Shown here in pieces: positions 23,201 through 34,392 of a DNA stretch of 64,000 nucleotides. The stretch lies in NCBI RefSeq assembly GCF_029867415.1, contig NW_026705155.1:992001-1056000 (forward strand), written 5' to 3'. The notes under the pieces were generated by a model. That model saw only the letters and a list, made by a program, of their open reading frames with translations. It was not told the origin of the DNA and did not search any database. The stretch's first letter is position 1. Every line of letters starts with the position of its first letter. The translations under genes were made by a program, and so were the position numbers. Source of the stretch: Vicia villosa. Its lineage: Eukaryota; Streptophyta; Magnoliopsida; Fabales; Fabaceae.

Positions 23201-23461
23201 AGTGGTGAGTCTGCAAGAGAACAAGAATAGAGCTGGTCTGGGATTTTCTGCCTCAGACAAGTCTGTGATGAAGCCTGAATCTGCTTTTCACCCTTATCAG
23301 GAGATGTTCCATAGTGCTGGGTTTCTACATCCGACTTTTCCAGAAGTGAACGCTATTGTTGAAGACGAATCAGAGCCAGAAGTGCCAAACTTTGTGACCC
23401 ATGGAAAGATGATTAAGAATTGGATCACCATTGACATTCCTGAATGTACTCATGCTTCAAA
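20289..23461 (+). CDS. Ogre gag-protease polyprotein
   Basis: Structural protein and aspartic protease of the element. The ATG at 20289 opens a coiled-coil N-terminus with a Gln/Asn-rich patch (residues 1-45). A retrotransposon gag domain covers roughly residues 172-330 and includes 'FKLPEFEKYKG' and 'EYAQRWREVA'. A zinc-knuckle variant with spacing CxFHx5GHx4C starts near residue 451. The protease active site DTGSS is at residue 805 (22701). The frame is open for 1058 codons to a TAA at 23463, but a splice donor AA|GTAATT at 23462 lies just before that stop. The spliced product would enter pol in frame, as known for Ogre. No lesions were seen in this part. Confidence 0.9.
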
Positions 23462-23727
23462 GTAATTTGCTTTTATGTTTTTCAAAATCCTTTCATTCTG
23501 CCCAAGATGAAAGTGAAGTTGTTGGGGCTTTTTCCTGTTTATTTTAAACATTAAAATCATCAATAAAAGTCATTTTGATTCTGCATATACATGCTTTTAT
23601 CTTTTTGCTTTTTCTGGAAAGTGGTAACACAAAAAACCTTAAAAAATGTTTTCATTTGCCATAATCTGCACGATTACATGTTTGCATATATCTTCCCTTT
23701 TTCCTAAAATAATAATCACTTGTGCAG
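23462..23727 (+). other. Ogre intron between protease and RT
   Basis: The donor GTAATT at 23462 and acceptor CTTGTGCAG ending at 23727 enclose 266 AT-rich bases with stops in all frames. Joining the flanks splits one Lys codon and keeps the reading frame from gag-pro into the acidic linker before RT. A spliced intron at this place is a documented Ogre trait. Unspliced RNA would give gag-pro only, so splicing could set the gag-to-pol ratio. Confidence 0.8.
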
Positions 23728-26700
23728 ATTAATCAATAAAACCGTTGAAAGTAATGACCCTGCACCCTCTCCTAACTTCGAGTGTCCTGTGTATGAGGCG
23801 GAAGAAGAAAGTGATGAATGTATTCCTGATGAGATTTCCCGACTGCTTGAGCATGAGGAAGAAACCATTCAGCCATATAAAGAGCCGTTAGAAGTCATCA
23901 ACTTGGGTTCTGAAGAGGATAAAAAGGAAGTCAAGATTGGGGCACTGCTTGGTCAAGATGTTAGAAGAGGATGGTAGAGCTTCTTAAAGAGTATGTTGAC
24001 ATTTTTGCGCGGTCCTACCAAGACATGCCTGGGTTGGACACAGATATTGTGGAGCATCGTTTGCCGTTGAAACCTGAATGTCCTCCTGTCAAGCAAAAGC
24101 TAAGAAGAAGTCATCCTGATATGGCGGAAAAGATTAAGAATGAGGTCTTGAAGCAGATAGATGCAGGTTTCCTTGTCACTTCTGTATATCCTCAATGGAT
24201 TACCAATATAGTGCCTGTTCCGAAGAAAGACGGAAAAGTTCGCATGTGTGTTGATTATAGAGATTTGAATAAAGCCAGTCCGAAATATGATTTTCCTCTA
24301 CCTCACATTGATATGTTGGTAGATAGCACGGCAAAGTTTGAGGTCTTCTCCTTCATGGATGGTTTTTCAGGATACAACCAGATTAAGATGGCACCTGAAG
24401 ACATGGAAAAGACAACATTTATTACACCATGGGGGACATTCTGTTACAAAGTGATGCCTTTTGGGTTGAAGAATGCTGGTGCGACGTATCAGAGGGCCAT
24501 GACCACTCTTTTCCATGATATGATGCACAAAGAAATTGAGGTCTATGTGGATGACATGATTGCCAAGTCCCAGTCAGAGGAGGGGCACATGGAAGATCTT
24601 TTAAAGTTGTTTCAGCGTTTGAGAAAGTATCGTCTCCGCTTAAATCCAAACAAATGCACTTTTGGTGTCCGTTCCGGAAAATTATTGGGTTTCATTGTCA
24701 GTCAGAGAGGAATTGAAGTAGATCCTGATAAAGTCAAAGCAATTCAGGAAATGCCAGCACCAAAGACTGAGAAACAAGTGAGAGGTTTCCTCGGACGTTT
24801 GAATTATATCTCTAGGTTCATTTCCAATATGACTGCTACCTGTAAGCCAATCTTCAAGTTGTTAAAGAAAAATCAGGGATGTGTGTGGAATGAAGATTGT
24901 CAGAAAGCTTTTGACAACATCAAAGAATATCTGCTTGAACCTCCCATTTTGCTCCCCTCAGCTGAGGGAAGACCTCTGATTATGTACCTTACAGTGCTTG
25001 AGAATTCAATGGGATGTGTGTTGGGTCAGCATGACGAGTCTGGTCGAAAAGAGTATGCAATATACTACCTTAGCAAAAAGTTTACCGAGTGCGAAACAAG
25101 ATACTCGCTGCTTGAGAAAACTTGCTGTGCTTTGGTGTGGGCTGCTCGCCGACTAAGACAGTATATGTTGAACCACACCACCCTATTGATTTCCAAAATG
25201 GATCCAATTAAGTATGTATTTGAAAAACCTGCATTAACTGGAAGGATTGCACGCTGGCAAATGTTATTATCAGAATATGATATTGAATATCGAGCTCAAA
25301 AAGCTGTGAAAGGAAGTGTGTTGGCATAGTACCTCGCTCACCAACCAATTGATGATCGTCAATTTATTAGAATAGACTTCCCAGATGAAGATATAATGTA
25401 TTTGAGATCCCAAGATTGGGATGAACCATTGCCAGAAGAAGGACCAGATCCTGAATCCAAGTGGGGTTTAATTTTTGATGGAGCTTCTAACGTTCATAGC
25501 CATGGAATTGGCGCCATTATTGTCACTCCGCATGGGTCACATGTACCTTTCACTGCAAGGATATGTTTTGATTGTACAAATAATATTGCTGAGTATGAAG
25601 CTTGCATCATGGGACTTGAAGAGGCCATTAATCTGAGAATTAAGATTCTTGATGTTTATGGAGATTCCGCGCTTGTGATTAACCAGATTAAAGGAGAATG
25701 GGAAACTCGTCATCCTGGCTTGATCCCTTACAAAGATTATGCCAGAAGGTTGTTGACGTTCTTTAACAAAGTTGAATTCCACCACATCCCTCGAGATGAG
25801 AATCAGATGGCTGATGCATTAGCCACATTGTCCTCCATGTACAAAGTGAACTTCCATAATGAGGAACCTCAGATTACAATCAGGCGTCTTGATAGACCTG
25901 CTCATGTATTTGCAGTTGAGGAATCAACAGATGAAAAGCCTTGGTATTTCGATATTAAGCACTTCCTTCAGACTCAAGAGTACCCACTTGGGGCATCGAA
26001 TAAGGATAAGAAAACTTTGAGGAGATTGGCTGGAAGTTTCTTCATCAATGCTGATGTTTTGTATAAAAGGAATTATGACATGGTTTTGCTCAGATGCGTG
26101 GATAGACACGAAGCAGACATGTTGATGCATGAAATCCATGAAGGTTCTTTTGGTACTCATGCCAATGGACATTCGATGGCTAAAAAGATGCTTAGAGCAG
26201 GTTACTATTGGCTGACAATGGAATCTGATTGCTACAAGTTTGTAAAGAAGTGTCACAAGTGTCAGGTGTATGCTGACAAGATTCATGTGCCTCCGACACT
26301 TCTCAATGTTATTTCTTCTCCATGGCCTTTCTCTATGTGGGGTATCGATATGATTGGCATGATTGAACCCAAGGCTTCAAACGGACATCGATTCATTCTG
26401 GTAGCAATCGATTACTTTACCAAGTGGGTAGAAGCTGCTTCATATGCTAATGTGACAAAGCAAGTTGTGGTCAGATTTATCAAGAACAACATCATCTGCA
26501 GATATGGTGTACCGAGCAAGATCATTACTGATAATGGCTCGAATCTGAACAATAGCATGATGAGAGAACTGTGTGAAAGTTTCAAGATTGAACATCACAA
26601 CTCTTCGCCTTATAGGCCAAAGATGAATGGAGCTGTTGAAGCAGCAAATAAGAATATTAAGAAGATTGTGCAAAAGATGGTTGTTACGTACAAGGACTGG

Positions 26701-27189
26701 CATGAGATGCTCCCATTTGCTTTGCATGGGTACCGTACATCTGTTCATACTTCAACCGGGGCAACCCCCTTTTCATTGGTTTACGGTATGGAAGCAGTAC
26801 TCCCCATTGAGGTTGAGATTCCATCACTGAGAGTTTTAATGGAAACCAAGTTATCTGAGGCTGAGTGGTGTCAGAGCAGGTTTGATCAATTGAATTTGAT
26901 AGAAGAAAAGAGAATGACGGCTTTATGCCATGGTCAGTTGTACCAGAAAAGAATGAAGAAAGCTTTTGATTAGAAGGTTCGACCTCGTGTATTCAGAGAA
27001 GGCGACCTCGTGCTCAAAAGGATCTTGTCTTTCACCTCCGATTCAAGGGGCAAGTGGACTCCTAATTTTGAAGGACCATATGTTGTTAAGAGAGCCTTCT
27101 CTGGCGGTGCATTAATTCTTGCAACTATGGATGGAGAAGAGCTCCCACGTCCCGTGAATGCTGATGTAGTCAAGAAATACTTCGCCTAA
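23728..27189 (+). pseudogene. Ogre pol (RT, two RNase H, integrase), broken
   Basis: An acidic linker runs to about 23970. There the frame shifts by one base and the old frame meets a TAG at 23975. The remaining frame from 23971 carries reverse transcriptase (YVDD at 24544-24555), then a first RNase H remnant around 24960-25180 in which the usual first catalytic Asp is missing. A TAG at 25327 interrupts the same frame. Next comes the second, archaeal-type RNase H with FDGAS at 25474, an AEYEA motif, a YGDSALV motif and a HxPRxxNxxADALA tail. Integrase follows with its His/Cys zinc region (26100-26270) and a catalytic D,D-35-E triad (Asp 26347, Asp 26530, Glu 26638). Another TAG stands at 26971, after which the integrase C-terminus continues to the TAA at 27187. 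Three lesions make autonomous activity unlikely. Confidence 0.9.
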
Positions 27190-28399
27190 AAACAATAAAA
27201 GAACAGCTCGCTAAGTTGAAAACCCGAAAGGGCGGCTTACGCAAAAAAGAGCGTCTCGGTGGATTGAAAACCCGAAAGGGCGGTCCAGGCAAAAATTAGA
27301 AACATAAACAGAATAAAATACCCGGTGGATTGTAAACCCGAAAGGGCGGTCCAGGCAAAAGTTAGGGATTCATGGCAAGTAACTACATCAGACAAGACTT
27401 GATCATCAGCAGTCATCTGTTTATCATAAAGAAGTTCAACACATTTCAACGGAAGCCTTTGCTTAGGAATTCCAAGTTGAGAGAAAGGACGGGGTCATTA
27501 CATTTCAATGTACCTTTTCCACAAAATTACCACTTTCCAAACTTTGTAATAATCCATGGAGTCTTGCCTTTTGCAGGCTACCATTCTATTAAAAAAGTTT
27601 GAGCCTTTACCCTTTATTGGCAATCTTATTTCTTTCATATCTCTCAAAATGTCATTTATTGTTGATAGTAATTTTTGAAACAGGAAGAAAATTGATCTCA
27701 ACAAAATCCTTTTTTGAAATATATAAAAGGAAGTTTTACTTTGATTCATGAGTGCATTAACAAGGAATGGATATGTTGATATATTCATGTGCAAAAGAAG
27801 AAGAATGTGTTCCACTCAATGCACCTTTGGCCTGGTTCGAATATGGTGTAGAGCTCAACTGTTTTGTTCTCTCAACTCCAATGTTCCCTAGTGTTGGGTA
27901 GCATTTATTCTGAAGCCATCAAAAGATTGTTATAGCAGTTTCTGCTCTGGTGTTTAGCTTGAGACATGCTTGATTATGTTATTTTCGTACTCCAGCTCTT
28001 GAGTTAATTCTTGTGTTAAGTTTTGGCAGCATATGCATCATTAACATGCATCAAAAACAGTCATACATTCACATTTGCTATCATGAAGTTTACTGTCAAA
28101 CAGATCGCTCTTTCATTTAGAGTGTCTTAAGCAGAAAAAGCTCACTTTCCTTGGAAATCCCCACTGAATTTGTTTCTAGGTGGATAATATGTTTCAGTTA
28201 TTCTGTTCAGATGTCTGCAAACAGAAGACTAGTGAGTTCCTCCCTCACTTAGTCCAGTCTTTTTGACAGCTTCTTTCCATTTGGTCATGGATTGAATTTT
28301 GGTTGCTGGGCGATGAATATTGAGATTATGCATTTGTGTTTGCATCCTCAAATCATTAAAAAGTATTGATTGCTCTTCACCATCATTGGTACAAAGGGG
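27190..28399 (+). mobile_element. Ogre B 3' UTR, unique part
   Basis: Non-coding sequence follows integrase. It opens with three repeats containing CCCGAAAGGG (27214-27361). The rest is AT-rich with no coding signal. It has no counterpart upstream of the left minisatellite at 13324, so the two tandem units differ here. Confidence 0.7.
27214..27361 (+). repeat. Three repeats with CCC-GAAA-GGG hairpins
   Basis: Three copies of 'gaaaacccgaaagggcgg', or a form with one change, are spaced about 48-63 bases apart. Each contains CCCGAAAGGG, a 3-bp stem closed by a GAAA tetraloop of the GNRA class. They directly follow the integrase stop. Confidence 0.7.
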
Positions 28400-29370
28400 C
28401 ATCTCTTCATACCTTCAGTGGAACGTTGGTATGTGTTATCGTCAGTGGTACGGCGGTATATCTCTTTCATCGTCAGTGGTACGTCGATGAATTATCTCTT
28501 TTTATATCATCAGTGTTACGGTGGTATATCTCTTCATGCCTTCAGTGGAACGTGGGTATGTGTTATCGTTAGTGGTACGGCGGTACATCTCTTTCATCGT
28601 CAGTGGTACATCGATGAATCATCTCTTTTTATATCATCAGTGGTACGGTGGTATATCTCTTCATACCCTCAGTGGGACGTTGGTATGTGTTATCGTCAGT
28701 GGTACGACGGTACATCTCTTTCATCGTCAGTGGTACGTCGATGAATTATCTCTTTTTATATCATCAGTGGTACGGTGGTATATCTCTTCATGCCTTCAGT
28801 GGAACGTTGGTATGTGTTATCGTCAGTGGTACGGCGGTACATCTCTTTCATCGTCAGTGGTACGTCGATGAATCATCTTTTTTATATCATCAGTGGTACG
28901 GTGGTATATCTCTTCATACCTTCAGTGGAACTTTGGTATGTGTTATCGTCAGTGGTACGGCGGTACATCTCTTTCATCGTCAATGGTACGTCGATGAATC
29001 ATCTCTTTTTTATATCATCAGTGGTACGGTGATATATCTCCTCATGCCTTCAGTGGAACGTTGGTATGTGTTATCGTCAGTGGTACGGCGGTACATCTCT
29101 TTCATCGTCAGTGGTACGTCGATGAATCATCTTTTTTATATCATCAGTGGTACGGTGGTATATCTCCTCATGCCTTCAGTGGAACGTTGGTATGTGTTAT
29201 CGTTAGTGGTACGGCGGTACATCTCTTTCATCGTCAGTGGTACGTCGAAGAATCATCTCTTTTTTATATCATCAGTGGTACGGTGGTATATCTCCTCATG
29301 CCTTCAGTGGAACGTTGGTATGTGTTATCGTCAGTGGTACGGCGGTACATCTCTTCATATCATCAGTGGT
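28400..29370 (+). repeat. Higher-order minisatellite, 126-128 bp (right copy)
   Basis: Same unit as at 13324, with about 7.5 copies. GTGGAACGTTGG or variants lie near 28419, 28547, 28671, 28798, 28924, 29052, 29178 and 29306. There are three more units than in the left copy although the flanking 3' UTR is almost identical. Several units differ by single bases. The long reading frames through it have no protein-like content. Confidence 0.85.
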
Positions 29371-29790
29371 ACGATGGTATGTTTTCCGTTAACGGAAGAA
29401 TGGCATTCATATTCAGGATGCATATTTTCTCATCCCCAGTGAAAGAGGATGCACCTTTTCTCATCTCCAGCGAAAGGTGATGCTTTAACCTCTCTGGTGC
29501 GAAATGTTCTCCTTAGAGAAGTTTCTTTTCCCACCAAAGTTTCGTCTCTCCAACAAAGCCTGGCCTTCCCCAGTGGAGTTGTGCCAGCAAGACATTTGTT
29601 TTCCCCAGTGGAGTTCCTTTTGCTCCCCGTTGTTGTCGCGTTTTATTCTCATCATATACATTCATTAAACATTCCATAGCATCTTAGGTTCAAAAATTGT
29701 GTTTTATATATTTAAGTCTCTTCGATTTCGTCAAAACGAAGATTTCCAATCATCGTATCTCCGAATCGAAGAAACTTAAATAGGGGCATC
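29371..29790 (+). mobile_element. Ogre B 3' UTR end and polypurine tract
   Basis: This stretch matches 13916-14322 closely and ends in AAATAGGGGCATC (29778-29790) at the LTR2 edge. No coding content was seen. Confidence 0.75.
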
Positions 29791-32700
29791 TTTCATACCC
29801 CAATTTTTGACCCTAAGATCACACATCATTTGCATAACAATCATCAATCAAGAAGTTTCAACTTAGAGTTCTACCAGTGATGTTGTGCTCAATTCATCTG
29901 CAAGGGAATCATCGAGCACCCATGTTTTAGTCTTGTATATATTGTTTTACTAACCAAAATACCAAAAATATTGCCTTGTGCTTTTGTATGTTTGTGTTTT
30001 GTAGGTATCAAGTAAAAATATCCATCAAAAGGAGCATTTTTCAACATTTTCACTATGCAAATCGATTTGCATAAGGTGTAAATCGATTTACACAACTGTT
30101 TCTGCACCAGATTTGCTTCTGCCATCAGTGCAAATCGATTTGCATTAGACAACAATCGATTTGCATAACTGTTTTTGCCCCAGATTTTGCCTTTTTTCAG
30201 CAATGTAAATAGATTTGCATAAAGTGTAAATCGATTGCACCAGTGCGAATTTGGAAAAATGAAGGCAAATTTCAGCTTTTTGAAGTGTTGACATCATTTG
30301 CAAGCATGGGAAGCATGACTTAGTTCTTACATTTGATTCTCTACATCATTTAATCATAAACCCTCATGTGATTGCATCAAGACCATTGGATTTCATTTTT
30401 GGCTCCAAATCCTTTTCCCAAGCCTAATTCTATTTTCCAATCCTAACTCCAAGCCACAAAATTTCCCAAGCCTAATTGCTATAAATTGAGGCATTCCCCT
30501 CCTCATTTTTCAAGCTTTGATAGCCAAGAAAACTCTTGCTCTTTCTCTCCTCACCTCTTCCAAACCCCTCACTCAAAGCTCTCATTTCTTCCACACAAAT
30601 TAGTGAGTCACATCTTGAACCTCACTAATTTAGAGCTAAACCTCAACATAAACACTACTTTTCTTCATCAATTGTGAGAGATCAAGGCTTGTGGTTGTGT
30701 GTTCTTGAAGAAGATTCAAAGTTTGTGAAAGATTTGGTAAAATTCTAGATCCATTCCATAATTCAAGATGTGATCCATTGTTGTTTATGCTTGATGCACC
30801 TTTGGTGCTACATTGATGTGTTTTGCTGGCTTACTTGATACATTTTCGTGCACAAATTGACCCAAGATCACAAGGTGTTTGGTTTTATGTTTAAACAAGT
30901 TTTCTTCTCTTTATTTGCTGTTTTTTTTTGAAAACTGTGTTGTGCAAATCGATTTACATCTGGTGCAAATCGATTTACATAACTGAAAAACTGCGCAGAT
31001 TTGAAAACAGAGTTATGCAAATCAATTTACACTCTGTGCAAATCGATTTACATCTGGGCAGAATGCTTGTTTTTGTGATTTTTGACTTGTTTTTGGTTCT
31101 AACTCATCTTCTACTCCATTCTTTTGATATTTTCTTTGAATCACAAGTTAGAGGCCTAATTTCTCTCTAATTTCAATGGACTTAGGGCGTCGATAGGATG
31201 AGAATCCAAATCTACAAAATTATGTGATTGAAATTATGTTTGAAAGGAGCTTTTAATGTGGTTCCATCTTTTGTTTCTCTTTATTTTGATCGATGAAAGT
31301 CTTAATACCTTGAGAATTCTTATGGATTCTTGGTAAAGACTAGATCACTCACCATTTTTCTTTTCGTGCGGTATTGCTTTCGGAAAACGATCTACCTATC
31401 GTTCTTCTCGTATGCATTAGCACATAAAGTTTTGACCGGCCTCGTTGTAGGGTGATTTCTACATAAATCACTTGGCGATCTGCTTAACATAGCGCAATAT
31501 TTTGTGTCCCGAATCAAAAAGATCAAATATGGAAGAGAATTGTATGCGTTTGATTTAAGACTTATGGAGGTTTATCGTGTAGTCGCTATGATTTTATCAA
31601 GCTTCTGATAAATTTCTATTGAATTTAAATCCGAGTACATCCTTCATTCACCATCGATCTTCATTACTAACTTTGATAACATACTTGATAAGTTTCAAGA
31701 TGGTTATCATTAACATCTAACAATTGACTTTAATTTCCGCACTTTATTATATTGCTCTGTATATTTCTCGCTTTATCGCTTTATTTTATCATTTCATCAT
31801 ATTTACATTCCGCTATTTTCTCTTTGTCCATTTGGACATTTATATTCCGCTATTTTCTCTTTGTCCATTTGGATGCTATGTTTATGCTTCCGCTATTTTT
31901 CTTTTGTCCACTTGGACCATACTTTACTTTTATGCTAAAACACTAATAAATAACAAAAATCTAAAAAACACCTAAGGCTCTCTTTTGGACTATTGGTTAC
32001 TATCCCTAGCATTTTGGAGATTCGTACTTATGGACTTAGTACCTCTGGACCCTCATGATATTGTTACTCTGTTGTTATTCTGTCTGTCTGGCATTGGATT
32101 GTTGTTTGTTTGTGTGTGTAGGTATTTCCTTGAAAGCCCTTGATGGTTAATTCCAAGGCATTGATATAAGGATTTTACCCGAAAACAGCCGTTACTCTGC
32201 CCGATTTTCGTCAGAATTTTAATGTGCTTAATGCGAAGTGGTGCTAAGATAATATGTTCATCTGGATCCCCAAGTGTTAAATGTGTTGGTATTGATAAGT
32301 CCAAAGGAAGGGAAATCTACCTTGACTCATAATGTCAAGTGTTGGCTTCTTATTTTGGTTAGACCGTTTCTTTCCTTAGCTTTTATTTTACGCAATAGGA
32401 TAGCCTCTTCATCTCCTTCCCATTCTTAAGTTTTCAAAATCTTCTCCCTTTTTCAAAAACCTTCTTATGTTTGCAAACCTTTTCAAAACCTTTTCTTAAA
32501 ATATCTTTTGCCCTTAGTGGCCTTTTCCTCTTTTCTTCAAAAGTTTAGACACTATTAATTGTCGAAACGAGTGGTTATACCCCACGATTTTGAAATTGAT
32601 TGATATAATGAGATCTTTTCCGCGTGAGAGAGCTAGTGGCATACTCGTCGATTTTATCCGAGTTGGAGCCCTTCTTTCATTAGCGATGCAAAGAACTCGT

Positions 32701-33140
32701 TTGTTCTCATGCTCAAGATCAATGGCTGAGTATTTCTCTCCAACGACGATAAAGTGTTTATTCGTTTTAAAAACGTTTTCCCTTTTAAGCGGAACTACAT
32801 TAGCTCTGACTTCTCCATTGCACCAAGGAGGTATGTAGGCACAAGACTTAATGTCTTGCTGAGCTTATTTTAAAAATAAAACAAACCGTTTTTTAGCACA
32901 CACGACACAGATTTTCAAAAAGGTTCCTATGGAGTACCACAGATATGAGGGGTGCTTAAAACCTTCCCCTTGTATAATCAACACCCGAACCTGAGTTCTC
33001 TTTCTTGTTTTAAAAACAAAACTTTGGGTTTTTCGTTCTTTTCCCTTTTCCTTTGAAAAAATAAAGCGCGGTGGCGATTTCAAACGAAATATTGATTCGA
33101 GTCAATCCTATGGCTTCGATATCAGATTTTCCCCGCTACA
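29791..33140 (+). repeat. LTR2 of Ogre B, 3.35 kb
   Basis: It is collinear with LTR1 over its whole length. The first bases are TTTCATACC, so the canonical TG terminus has become TT. It ends ...CCCCGCTACA. A primer site follows at 33147, so this LTR serves both as the 3' LTR of the full unit and as the 5' LTR of a second, truncated unit. Confidence 0.9.
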
Positions 33141-33146
33141 GAAAAA

Positions 33147-33165
33147 TGGCGACTTCACTGGGGAT
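33147..33165 (+). promoter_or_regulatory. Primer binding site of the second Ogre B unit
   Basis: TGGCGACTTCACTGGGGAT lies six bases after LTR2 at the same distance as in the first unit. A primer site after a 3' LTR is not expected for a single insertion. Confidence 0.8.
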
Positions 33166-33936
33166 CCAGTTTTAAGTGTGTTAAGCCTATTTTTGTTTAT
33201 CTGTGTGTTTTATTTGTATATACTGTTGTGTGCTTTGTTTGTTTACCTTCTTGTTTTTCTTTTTTGGTGCTCGATGGTTCCTCTGTGATGAGATAAAGTT
33301 CTAACCCCGAACTTTGGTGAGTAACTTGAGATAGGAGGTGGTAAGACCAATAGTCGCATGTCAGGAGCAATCCTTACCATGAGCGTCATATGGTGGAACC
33401 CCAATCAGTGGAGGCCTCATGGAAGGTAGTAGAGGTTGTTACGAACCATCGTGATAACGCTATTACTTTCAGTAGTGAGTGTCCGTAGAAGCTGAATGGC
33501 CTAGAACCCTTTTAACCAATCTAAGCCTTTTAGGATGTAGTTCAAAAACAAGATCAAGTACCAATTTGAGCTTGTTGTCATGCGATACTACGCTCAGACG
33601 AGGTCTTTTTAGGCATATTGTTGGCGCCCATGAGCAATTGTGCGTGCCGGTAATATCCGATAGAATATTGAAAACTCTGGGAACCTTTGTAGAACCCGAT
33701 TGGCAGGTACAAAACTCCTTAGATCACGCCTTGTGGGATGGGTAGACCCATGGCTCCATGCTCGTGACGTCGAACCTAAGAACCTGGACTATGTGATTTT
33801 GTGTGACTTGCTGTGATCTTGTGTGCTCTTGATTGTGGTTGATGCATAAACCATGCATTCATGCATTCATAAAAATGACATTCACAAATGGTTTTCAAGG
33901 AACTTAGAGACATTTTTTGTAAACATCACAGGTACC
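33166..33936 (+). mobile_element. Leader of the second Ogre B unit
   Basis: Near-identical copy of 17697-18466, offset by 15.47 kb. Only scattered substitutions and a one-base indel were seen. Non-coding. Confidence 0.75.
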
Positions 33937-34392
33937 ATGGATCAAAAGAGAAGCATCAAGAAGTACACTTTCAGGAATTCAAGTGCAAAAGAATTGAAAG
34001 AGCTAGCAACTTTGGTTCCTAATCTTGACAACTTCAAAAGCCGCTATGGGAAATTGATCTCTATCTTGAAGACCAAAGTGGAAAAGGGGATTCTTGAGAC
34101 TCTTGTGCAGTTTTATGACCCGATGTATCATTGTTTCACCTTTCTTGATTATCAGCTTATGCCCACTTTGGAGGAGTATTCTTATTGGATTGGTTTGCCA
34201 GTTACGAATGACATACCGTTTAGTGGTCTGGAGAAAGAGCCTCAGGTTGATGAGATAGCAGAACTTCTTCAGTTGAAAATATCAGATGTGAAAGCAAACA
34301 TGACCAAAAAAGGAGGAATTTGGGGGTTGACTTCTAAGTTCTTGATTGGAAAGGCTTCTATGTTGGCTAGTAAAGCAACCATCGAGTTGTGA
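33937..34392 (+). pseudogene. Truncated second copy of Ogre ORF1
   Basis: It starts at the same ATG as the first copy, with only a few amino-acid changes, such as Val to Asp at residue 2. Identity with the first copy stops at about 34376 after 'ggctagtaaag'. The frame then runs five codons into unrelated sequence and ends at a TGA at 34390. About 30% of the full ORF1 remains. The break joins Ogre B to the 3' UTR of another Ogre family. Confidence 0.85.

Larger units (their letters stand above)
14323..33140 (+). mobile_element. Ogre B, Tat-lineage Ty3/gypsy element
   Basis: The order is LTR1, tRNA-Arg primer site, leader, ORF1, gag-pro, intron, RT, RNase H, second RNase H, integrase, repeat-rich 3' UTR, polypurine tract and LTR2, totalling 18.8 kb. 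An ORF1 before gag, an intron between protease and RT, and two RNase H domains are known Ogre traits. LTR1 and LTR2 differ at eight of about the first 690 positions, counted by eye, so the copy is young. ORF1 and gag-pro are open, but pol has one frame change and two in-frame stops, so this copy should not make its own enzymes. Its flanks are other Ogre sequence, not a target-site duplication. Confidence 0.9.

Noticed and set aside
23950..23980. Programmed frameshift at the start of RT
   Set aside because: No slippery heptamer or downstream pseudoknot is visible, and Ogre is known to use splicing at this place. With two further stops in pol, a simple mutation is more likely.
28366..29480. ORFs of up to 264 codons in the right minisatellite
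   Set aside because: Same reason as for the left copy. They are translations of the 126-bp repeat in several frames.
14323..33140. Dating the insertion from LTR divergence
   Set aside because: The LTRs sit in a tandem, recombined array, so LTR1 and LTR2 may not be a pair from one insertion. Only a rough statement of youth is made.
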